Positions 30,488-36,587 of a DNA stretch of 36,587 nucleotides are shown here, piece by piece; within the stretch, counting starts at the first letter, position 1; each line of letters begins with the position of its first letter. The notes beneath the pieces are model-generated. The model saw only the letters and a list, made by a program, of their open reading frames with translations, searched no databases and was not told the origin of the DNA. The stretch comes from Flavonifractor plautii ATCC 29863 (GTDB lineage: Bacteria; Bacillota; Clostridia; Oscillospirales; Oscillospiraceae), in the NCBI RefSeq assembly GCF_000239295.1, contig NZ_JH417677.1:1-36587 (forward strand), in the 5' to 3' direction. The translations under genes were made by a program, and so were the position numbers.

Positions 30488-31237
30488 ATGCGAAACATTG
30501 CCTTAAAACTGATGTATGTGGGGACGGCCTATCACGGCTGGCAGGTTCAAAAGAACGCCGTCACCGTGGCGGAGACGCTGGAACACTCCCTGGCCTCGGT
30601 GGTGGGCCACCCGGTCAAATGTACCGGCGCGGGCCGCACCGACGCCGGCGTGCACGCGGAGACCTATATCGCCAATTTCCGCACCTCCTCCTGTATCCCC
30701 TGCGACCGGATTCCCCTGGCGGTGAACACCCGGCTGCCCGATGACATCGTGGTGGTAAAGGCTACCGAGGTGCCCGACGGCTTCAACGCCATCGGCTCCT
30801 GCCTGAAAAAGGAGTACACTTACCGCATCTACAATTCCCACATACGGAACGCATTTTACGTCAACCGCGCCTGGTTCTATCCCAAACACCTGGACGAGAC
30901 TGTGATGCAGCGTGCGGCCTCCCACTTTGTGGGTACCCACGACTTCGCGGCTGTTCGGAGCGTCGGCACCGAAACCCGCACCACCGTGCGCACGGTTCAC
31001 TACTTTAATATCTCCCGCAGCGGAGAACTGATCGAGTGCCGGGTGTGCGCCGACGGCTTTCTCTACAACATGGTGCGCGCCATGGTGGGCACTTGTGTCT
31101 ACGCCGCCGACGGCAAATTCTCCCCCGATGACGTGCCCGCCATTCTGGAAGGCCGCAACCGCACCGCCGCCGGGCCTACTGTACCCGCCGGGGGGCTCTA
31201 TATGACCAAACTGTGGTATCAGGAGGACGTCCTATAG
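30488..31237 (+). CDS. truA: tRNA pseudouridine(38-40) synthase
   Basis: TruA isomerises uridines 38-40 in the tRNA anticodon stem. The 249-residue protein has GTAYHGWQVQ at the start, the catalytic D52 in GAGRTDAGVHA, LKKEYTYRIYN near 112 and DGFLYNMVRAMVGTCVYAADGK near 190-210. Length is normal. The neighbourhood ecfA1-ecfA2-ecfT-truA is common in Firmicutes. Its own 5' end is duplicated 168 bases upstream. Confidence 0.96.
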   Translation: MRNIALKLMYVGTAYHGWQVQKNAVTVAETLEHSLASVVGHPVKCTGAGRTDAGVHAETYIANFRTSSCIPCDRIPLAVNTRLPDDIVVVKATEVPDGFNAIGSCLKKEYTYRIYNSHIRNAFYVNRAWFYPKHLDETVMQRAASHFVGTHDFAAVRSVGTETRTTVRTVHYFNISRSGELIECRVCADGFLYNMVRAMVGTCVYAADGKFSPDDVPAILEGRNRTAAGPTVPAGGLYMTKLWYQEDVL

Positions 31238-31277
31238 CTCACTCTCCTGCCCTTATGTGAACTCTGGAGGTATTTCT

Positions 31278-31358
31278 ATGCCTGCTGCACTGTGGTTCGC
31301 CATCGGCGCCGCCATCCTCTGCGCCATAACGTCAGTCTATTTGGGAACGAAAAAATAA
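31278..31358 (+). CDS. 26-residue single-helix membrane peptide
   Basis: A strong ribosome site (tggagg, 8 bases before the ATG) opens a 26-codon frame reading MPAALWFAIGAAILCAIT then SVYLGTKK and TAA. It is one hydrophobic helix with a basic end. It lies between truA and the DUF5711 gene. The good ribosome site and the clean membrane helix argue that it is real; no function is known. Confidence 0.6.
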   Translation: MPAALWFAIGAAILCAITSVYLGTKK

Positions 31359-31441
31359 TTCTATTGCAGGGCCTGCACAAGCGCCCCTTTTATCTGTGCC
31401 GCTTATGCCTCTGCCGCATGAAATCCATGAAGGAGCATAGA

Positions 31442-32641
31442 ATGGAAGATATCAACGGCAGCCGTCCCAACGCCGCCCCCAAACCCAAAAAGCGCCCCAA
31501 CCGTTTTGTCCGGTTCCTGGCCTTTCTGGTGACACTGGCCCTGATGGTGGGCGCGGTCGCCCTGGTGGCCAACTATGACAAGCTGAATTTTGACTTCATC
31601 AAGCGCTGGTTCTCCTACCGCACCTTGGCGCGCAACGACAGCGGACAGGCGGAGTCCTTTCATTTTGTTGGGGACTCCTCCAACGCCTTTGCCGTCGTGG
31701 ACGGAGATCTTCTGGTCTGCTCCCCCAACACCATCCGGCTGTATTCGGGCAGCGGTCAGGCCTTTGTGGATCAGGCCGTTTCCATGACAAATCCTGTGGT
31801 CAGCACCGCAGGCGGCACCGCTCTGGTCTATGATGCCGGCGGCCGGGAGCTCTTTGTCTACTCCGGTCGGGAGGAGGTCTTTTCCCTCACCCAAGAGGAC
31901 GGCCAGGCCCTCCTGTCCGCCGATGTGAACCAGAACGGCTGGCTGGCCGTCACCAGCCAGGAGAGCGGGCACAAGGGCTCAGTGACGGTCTACGACAACA
32001 GCTACAGTCCTCTGGTGCGCTTCAGCCTGTCCAACCGTTTTGTGATGGACGCCGCCGTTGCCCCGGACAACAAATCGGTGGCTCTGCTCACCATCGGCCT
32101 TACGGACGGTAATTTTGAGAGCCGGGTGGACCTCTATCGCCTGGACCGCACGGAGGAGGAAACGGAGCCGGACTGGACCTGCCCGGTGGGCAACAACGCG
32201 ATTCTTGATCTGCGCTGGACCAGCAGCGGCATTTGGGCCCTGGGTGAGTCCGGGCTCTATATTGTCTCCGGGGACGGCGTGCTCTCCGGCTCCTACGACT
32301 ACGGGGGGCGCTACCTAAAGGCCTTTTCCCTGGACGGGGACGGCACCGCCTCCCTCCTGCTGGGGAAATACCGGGCGGGCAGTACGGCGGAGCTGCTCAC
32401 CATAAACGCTTCAGGTGAGCTGGCCGCTGCCCTCCCCGTAGAGGAGCAGGTACTCTCTCTCTCCGCTGCCGGGCGGTATGTCGGCGTACTCACCGCCGAC
32501 CGGCTGGATATCTACAGCCAGGATCTGGAGCTCTATAACACCCTGAACGGCACACAGAACGCACAAAAGGTTTTACAGCGCTCCGACGGCAGCGCCATGC
32601 TCATTGACAGCACCACCGCCCGCCTCTATGTCCCTCAATAA
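31442..32641 (+). CDS. DUF5711 family membrane-anchored protein
   Basis: The 399-residue protein has a basic Pro-rich N-terminus, one membrane segment (FVRFLAFLVTLALMVGAVALV, about residues 24-44), and a large outer domain made of repeated beta strands resembling a propeller (recurrent VYD, LYS, VYSG and IYS segments). This matches DUF5711 proteins common in Clostridia, whose function is unknown. The ATG at 31442 has aaggag 6 bases upstream; the frame is open upstream to 31292, but without a ribosome site. A CvpA-like gene follows after 17 bases. Confidence 0.82.
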   Translation: MEDINGSRPNAAPKPKKRPNRFVRFLAFLVTLALMVGAVALVANYDKLNFDFIKRWFSYRTLARNDSGQAESFHFVGDSSNAFAVVDGDLLVCSPNTIRLYSGSGQAFVDQAVSMTNPVVSTAGGTALVYDAGGRELFVYSGREEVFSLTQEDGQALLSADVNQNGWLAVTSQESGHKGSVTVYDNSYSPLVRFSLSNRFVMDAAVAPDNKSVALLTIGLTDGNFESRVDLYRLDRTEEETEPDWTCPVGNNAILDLRWTSSGIWALGESGLYIVSGDGVLSGSYDYGGRYLKAFSLDGDGTASLLLGKYRAGSTAELLTINASGELAAALPVEEQVLSLSAAGRYVGVLTADRLDIYSQDLELYNTLNGTQNAQKVLQRSDGSAMLIDSTTARLYVPQ

Positions 32642-32658
32642 ATTCGGAGGAAAACCCT

Positions 32659-33360
32659 ATGGCTTATCTGATTGCTGACGGCCTGATTCTGGCCGTGCTG
32701 CTGCTCTTCGCCCTGGTGGGCGCCCACCGGGGGTTCATCCTGTCCCTGTGCGGTCTGCTGGCCGTGCTGGTGGCTTTTGTGGGCGCCAGCTTCGCCGCCC
32801 GCACTCTCTCTCCTATGGTGGCGGATGCCTTAGAGCCCAAATTCGCCTCGGCCATCGAGGAACAGCTCAACGCCTCCATCCAGCAGCAAGTGGCGGAGGA
32901 GGGCTCCGCTGCCCTGTCCCCCGACGACGTGCCTCTGGACGGGGTACTGAACGCCCTGCGGGAGATGGGCTTTTATGAAACCCTGATCAACACCGTGGAC
33001 AAGGCCGTGGAGAACGGAATGACCTCCGTGGCCGCGAGCGCGGCCGCCGCAGTTGCGGCTGCCATCGCCCAGTCCGCCGCCTACCTGATCCTCTTTCTGC
33101 TGGGCTTCGCCCTCATTCTCATTGCCTGGAAGCTGATCAGCCATGCCCTGGATCTGGTGGCGCGGCTGCCCGGACTACATTTCCTGAACAAGACCTGCGG
33201 CGCGCTGTTTGGCCTGGTGCAGGCCTGCGTCCTTCTGTTTGTGGCGGCCTGGCTGCTGCAATTCTTCGGGCACGTACTGCCTGAGTCCCTGGTAAACCAA
33301 ACCCACCTGCTGAAATTCTTCATGACTACCAATCCCCTCTCCCTGCTCAGCGGCCTGTAA
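32659..33360 (+). CDS. CvpA family membrane protein
   Basis: The 233-residue protein has four or five membrane segments. It starts with IADGLILAVLLLFALVGAHRGFILSLCGLLAVLVAFVGA and has an Ala-rich helix near 125-145 and LGFALILIAWKLISHALDLVARLPGLHFLNKTCGALFGLVQACVLL, as in CvpA/colicin V production proteins. CvpA relatives are linked to envelope homeostasis. The central soluble stretch (about 50-120) is acidic. The ribosome site is ggagg. Confidence 0.85.
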   Translation: MAYLIADGLILAVLLLFALVGAHRGFILSLCGLLAVLVAFVGASFAARTLSPMVADALEPKFASAIEEQLNASIQQQVAEEGSAALSPDDVPLDGVLNALREMGFYETLINTVDKAVENGMTSVAASAAAAVAAAIAQSAAYLILFLLGFALILIAWKLISHALDLVARLPGLHFLNKTCGALFGLVQACVLLFVAAWLLQFFGHVLPESLVNQTHLLKFFMTTNPLSLLSGL

Positions 33361-33397
33361 TCCCGCCCTAAACCAAAGAAAATCAGGTGAAGCTCCT

Positions 33398-33937
33398 ATG
33401 TCCATCCCAAACCTTCTCTCCCTCCTCCGGCTAGTACTGGTGCCGGTCTTTGCCGTCGTCTTCTTTCAGCCCGCTCCAGACGCTCATCGCTGGGCGGTGC
33501 TGATCTATTTAACCGCCTTCCTCACCGATGTAGCTGACGGCTGGATCGCCCGGCACTTCAACCAGATCACCAAGCTGGGGCGGATTCTGGACCCTCTGGC
33601 GGACAAGCTGATGACCTTTACGGTCATTATCTGCATCACCGCCGACGGCATCATCCCTCTGTGGGCGGTCGTCGTCTTTTTCCTAAAGGAGCTGACCATG
33701 GCCATCGGCGGCTATCTCATGTACCAGAAACTGGGTGATGTGATCTCCTCCAACTGGCTGGGCAAGACCTCTACCGGCGTCTTTTTCGTGGTCTGCGCCG
33801 CGCTGGTGCTCTTCCCTGCCATCCCACGCCCCTGGGCCACCGGACTAATCTCCTTCGCCCTGGCCCTCACTCTGGCCGCCCTGTGCAGTTATATCTTCCA
33901 GTACCGGAAGGCTTTAAAGAAAAGAAAACAGGCGTGA
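33398..33937 (+). CDS. pgsA: CDP-diacylglycerol-glycerol-3-phosphate phosphatidyltransferase
   Basis: PgsA makes phosphatidylglycerol phosphate at the membrane. The 179-residue protein begins MSIPNLLSLLRLVLVPVF and carries the complete CDP-alcohol motif: D44, D47, G48, A51, R52, G61, D65 and D69. Several membrane segments follow and a basic tail ends RKALKKRKQA. A related phosphatidyltransferase cannot be ruled out, but the length and start fit PgsA best. Confidence 0.9.
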   Translation: MSIPNLLSLLRLVLVPVFAVVFFQPAPDAHRWAVLIYLTAFLTDVADGWIARHFNQITKLGRILDPLADKLMTFTVIICITADGIIPLWAVVVFFLKELTMAIGGYLMYQKLGDVISSNWLGKTSTGVFFVVCAALVLFPAIPRPWATGLISFALALTLAALCSYIFQYRKALKKRKQA

Positions 33938-33978
33938 TTCATACGCAGTTCATAATTTCGAATTAGAATCATTTCTCT

Positions 33979-33998
33979 GAGGGGACTATTCTCCCCTC
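33979..33998 (+). other. small hairpin before the Clp ATPase gene
   Basis: GAGGGG (33979-33984) and CCCCTC (33993-33998) can pair just before the ribosome site (aaaggag, 34000-34006). A TAGAAT at 33964-33969 is -10-like without a good -35 box. I see no CtsR-type heptad repeat. Confidence 0.35.
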
Positions 33999-34016
33999 CA
34001 AAGGAGCTGAATACAA

Positions 34017-36560
34017 ATGCAACCCACACTTTGTTCCAGATGCCATAAAAATGTGGCCGTGATCTTTATCCAGAAGATGGAGGGCGGGACCACCAAAAGC
34101 GAGGGCCTCTGCCTCAAGTGCGCGAAGGAAATGGGCATCAAGCCCGTGGAAGATATGATGCAGAAGATGGGCATCAGTGACGAGGATCTGGAGGGCCTGA
34201 CCAATGAGATGATGTCCGCCTTCGGCGGCGCCGAGGGCATGGAGGGCCTGATGTCCGCGGAGGAGGCCGACGAAGACGAGGAGGACGAGGGCAAAACCGC
34301 CACCTTCCCCTTCCTCAACAAGCTCTTTGGCTCGGCTCAAAGCCCCCAGGCCCAGCCCCCTGAGCGGGAGCAGCCCCGCGCCGAGCGCGGAGACAAGGAC
34401 AAGAAGGGCGAAAAGCAGCCCAAGCGCAAGTTTTTGGAGAATTACTGCATCTCCCTGACTCAGAAGGCCGCTGACGGCAAGCTGGACCGCATCATCGGCC
34501 GGGACGAGGAGATCCAGCGCACCATCCAGATCCTCAACCGCCGCCAGAAGAACAACCCCTGTCTGATCGGTGAGCCCGGCGTGGGCAAGACCGCCATTGC
34601 GGAGGGGCTGGCCCAGAAGATCTACCAGCGGGACGTACCCTACAAGCTGCTGGACAAGGAGGTCTACCTGCTGGATCTCACCGCCCTGGTGGCGGGCACC
34701 CAGTTCCGCGGCCAATTTGAGAGCCGCATGAAGGGTCTCATCGAGGAGATCAAGAAGCTGGGCAACATCATCCTGGTCATCGACGAGGTGCACAACATCG
34801 TGGGCGCCGGCGACGCCGAGGGCTCCATGAACGCCGCCAACATTCTCAAGCCCGCCCTGAGCCGGGGCGAGATTCAGGTCATTGGCGCCACCACTCTCAC
34901 CGAGTACCGCAAGTACATTGAGAAGGACTCCGCCCTGGAGCGGCGTTTCCAGCCTGTCATGGTGGAGGAGCCCTCCATCGACGACTCCATCAGGATCATT
35001 CAGGGTATCGCCCCTTACTACGAGAAGTACCACTTTGTCTCCATCTCCCCCGAGATGTGCCGCCTGGCCGTGACCATGAGCGAGCGGTACATCACCGACC
35101 GTTTCCTGCCCGACAAGGCCATCGACCTCATTGACGAGGCCTGCTCCGACGTCAACCTCCACAACAAGACCTTGGCCCGGGAGGTGGAGGTGAAAAAGGA
35201 GCTGGATGCCCTGGAAAAAGAGCGGGAAAACCTGATGGTGGAGGCCAACGACCGGGACTACAAGCGGCAGACCACCCTCAAGAACAATGAGCAGCGGCAG
35301 ACCGAGATCCGCCGGGAGCTGAACAAGCTGACCGCCGAGCACGACTCTCTCATGGGTAACCCCGCCACCACCGAAGCCCTGGCGGCCAACGAGCAGCGGC
35401 AGTCCAACTTCCGTCGGGAGCTGGACAACCTGGCCGGAGAGCGGGAGAAGCTCCTCTCCGACGAGGGCAGCAGCCGTGACTATGAGCGGCTGGCCTCCAT
35501 CAAGAGCCGGGAGATCCAGCTTCAGGACGAGCTGAACAAGCTGGAGGCCCAGAGCGCCCCCCCTCTGACGGTAGAGCATCTGGCCCGTGTGATCGAGCTT
35601 TGGACCAAGATCCCCGCCAGCCAGATCCAGGAGGCCGAGTATGAGCGCCTGGCCAAGCTGGAAGACCGGCTGAAGGAGCACCTCATCGGTCAGGACGAGG
35701 CGGTTCACGCCGTGGCCGCCGCTGTCCGCCGTGGCCGGGTGGGCATCGCCTCCAAGCGCAAGCCCGTGTCCTTCATCTTTGTGGGCTCCACCGGCGTGGG
35801 CAAGACCGAGCTGGTCAAGCGGCTGGCCATGGACATGTTCCACTCCCCCGAATCCCTCATCCGACTGGACATGAGCGAGTTCATGGAGAAGTTCGCCGTC
35901 AGCCGCATCATCGGCTCTCCCCCAGGCTATGTGGGCTACGACGAGGCGGGCCAGCTCACCGAAAAGGTGCGCCGCAAGCCTTACTGCGTCATTCTGTTTG
36001 ACGAGATTGAGAAGGCCCACCCCGACGTGCTCAACATTCTGCTTCAGATTCTGGATGACGGCCACATCACCGATGCCCAGGGCCGAAACGTGAACTTCGA
36101 AAACACGGTTATTGTCATGACCTCCAACGCGGGCAGCGATGCCCGTACCTCCGCCGGTTCCGTAGGCTTCGGCCGCACCGCCGACCAGCAGGGCAGGGAG
36201 CGGGCCATGAAGGCCCTGGAATCCTTCCTGCGGCCCGAGTTCATCAACCGCGTGGACGAGATCGTCTACTTCAACAAGCTCACCGAGGACAACTTCAAGG
36301 CCATTGCCGCCATTATGCTCCGTGAGCTCCAGGACGCGCTGAAGGAGAAGGGCATCACCTTCACCTGGGACGACGCGCTGCTGGACTACCTGGTGAAGAA
36401 GTCCTACTCCATGACCTACGGCGCCCGCAATCTGCGCCGCCAGATTCAGAAGGATCTGGAGGACGACATCGCCACCAAGCTCATCGACAGCTACCTCCAT
36501 CCCATCCAGAGCATCCATGCCTCCGCCGACGGAGAGCACCCGGTGCTCACCGCCGAATAA
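34017..36560 (+). CDS. ClpE/ClpC-type AAA+ ATPase with N-terminal zinc finger
   Basis: The 847-residue protein starts with a CxxC...CxxC zinc site (C6, C9, C32, C35) like that of ClpE and McsA, followed by an acidic linker. AAA+ domain 1 has Walker A GEPGVGKT (185-192) and Walker B VIDEVHN (about 253-259). A long coiled middle domain (about 395-520) holds three related repeats ([43 protein letters not shown]). AAA+ domain 2 has GSTGVGKT near 590 and [12 protein letters not shown] near 660. It lacks the double Clp-N domain of ClpC. It would unfold proteins, probably for ClpP. Confidence 0.9.
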   Translation: MQPTLCSRCHKNVAVIFIQKMEGGTTKSEGLCLKCAKEMGIKPVEDMMQKMGISDEDLEGLTNEMMSAFGGAEGMEGLMSAEEADEDEEDEGKTATFPFLNKLFGSAQSPQAQPPEREQPRAERGDKDKKGEKQPKRKFLENYCISLTQKAADGKLDRIIGRDEEIQRTIQILNRRQKNNPCLIGEPGVGKTAIAEGLAQKIYQRDVPYKLLDKEVYLLDLTALVAGTQFRGQFESRMKGLIEEIKKLGNIILVIDEVHNIVGAGDAEGSMNAANILKPALSRGEIQVIGATTLTEYRKYIEKDSALERRFQPVMVEEPSIDDSIRIIQGIAPYYEKYHFVSISPEMCRLAVTMSERYITDRFLPDKAIDLIDEACSDVNLHNKTLAREVEVKKELDALEKERENLMVEANDRDYKRQTTLKNNEQRQTEIRRELNKLTAEHDSLMGNPATTEALAANEQRQSNFRRELDNLAGEREKLLSDEGSSRDYERLASIKSREIQLQDELNKLEAQSAPPLTVEHLARVIELWTKIPASQIQEAEYERLAKLEDRLKEHLIGQDEAVHAVAAAVRRGRVGIASKRKPVSFIFVGSTGVGKTELVKRLAMDMFHSPESLIRLDMSEFMEKFAVSRIIGSPPGYVGYDEAGQLTEKVRRKPYCVILFDEIEKAHPDVLNILLQILDDGHITDAQGRNVNFENTVIVMTSNAGSDARTSAGSVGFGRTADQQGRERAMKALESFLRPEFINRVDEIVYFNKLTEDNFKAIAAIMLRELQDALKEKGITFTWDDALLDYLVKKSYSMTYGARNLRRQIQKDLEDDIATKLIDSYLHPIQSIHASADGEHPVLTAE

Positions 36561-36587
36561 ATCCAAAAAAGCGCCCCGGCCGCAGCC
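36561..36587 (+). other. start of a possible terminator, cut by the window end
   Basis: After the stop the sequence reads atccaaaaaagcgccccgg, an A-run followed by the first arm of what looks like a GC-rich hairpin. The second arm lies outside the window. Confidence 0.35.

Noticed and set aside
33938-34016. CtsR operator before the Clp ATPase gene
   Set aside because: The tandem heptad typical of CtsR is absent; only a short GAGGGG/CCCCTC hairpin is present.
33969-36566. 865-codon open frame on the minus strand opposite the Clp ATPase gene
   Set aside because: It is a mirror of GC-rich codons of the plus-strand gene. It has no recognisable domain, and the plus-strand product is a clear AAA+ protein. 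The same applies to the long minus frames at 2257-4287, 14155-15813 and 18226-20253.

Overview
The window is a GC-rich, densely packed stretch of a low-branching Firmicutes chromosome, most like the Clostridia/Oscillospiraceae of the gut (Flavonifractor-, Lawsonibacter- or Oscillibacter-like). The pointers are a T-box leader, an IreB family protein, a DivIVA-like coiled-coil protein, a DUF5711 protein, a ClpE/ClpC-type ATPase with an N-terminal zinc finger, an ECF transporter module next to truA, and a ferredoxin-like protein of anaerobes. The genus cannot be fixed from the sequence alone.

Layout. 1-4680: a promoter and a phenylalanine-type T-box leader in front of a cytidine deaminase family gene and pheS-pheT. 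4736-5878: ireB with its own promoter and terminator, then a 4Fe-4S protein. 5952-15774: a long purine biosynthesis cluster (purE, purC, purF, purM, purN, a PurO-type IMP cyclohydrolase, a stand-alone AICAR transformylase, purD). It starts with a possible leader peptide and attenuator, and it is interrupted by a low-GC pair (small membrane protein and lipoprotein) and a TraX family gene. 15832-18089: an XRE-type regulator with a glycine-rich repeat domain, facing a GNAT acetyltransferase and a DivIVA-like protein.

18138-26639: a complete type I-C CRISPR-Cas locus (cas3, cas5, cas8c, cas7, cas4, cas1, cas2, then an array of 7 repeats and 6 spacers). The 309-base gap between cas3 and cas5 holds the most interesting feature of the window. 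On the minus strand, an extended -10 promoter is followed at once by a shortened CRISPR repeat (20456-20479), which keeps the first 6 and last 15 bases of the array repeat. Next come a pseudo-spacer and a strong hairpin. The pseudo-spacer matches 17 of the first 21 bases of a site in the same gap. That site starts directly after a TTC (the type I-C PAM) and overlaps the -35 box of a near-consensus promoter for the cas5 operon. This is the expected architecture of a crRNA-like guide with which the Cascade complex would repress its own operon, comparable to the CreR/CreA RNAs described for other CRISPR types.

26742-36587: a SAM-dependent methyltransferase, the ECF transporter energising module (ecfA1, ecfA2, ecfT), truA preceded by a diverged duplicate of its own first 56 bases plus a two-hairpin insert, a 26-residue membrane peptide, a DUF5711 protein, a CvpA family protein, a PgsA-type phosphatidyltransferase, and the ClpE/ClpC-type ATPase. 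No rRNA or tRNA gene was recognised.
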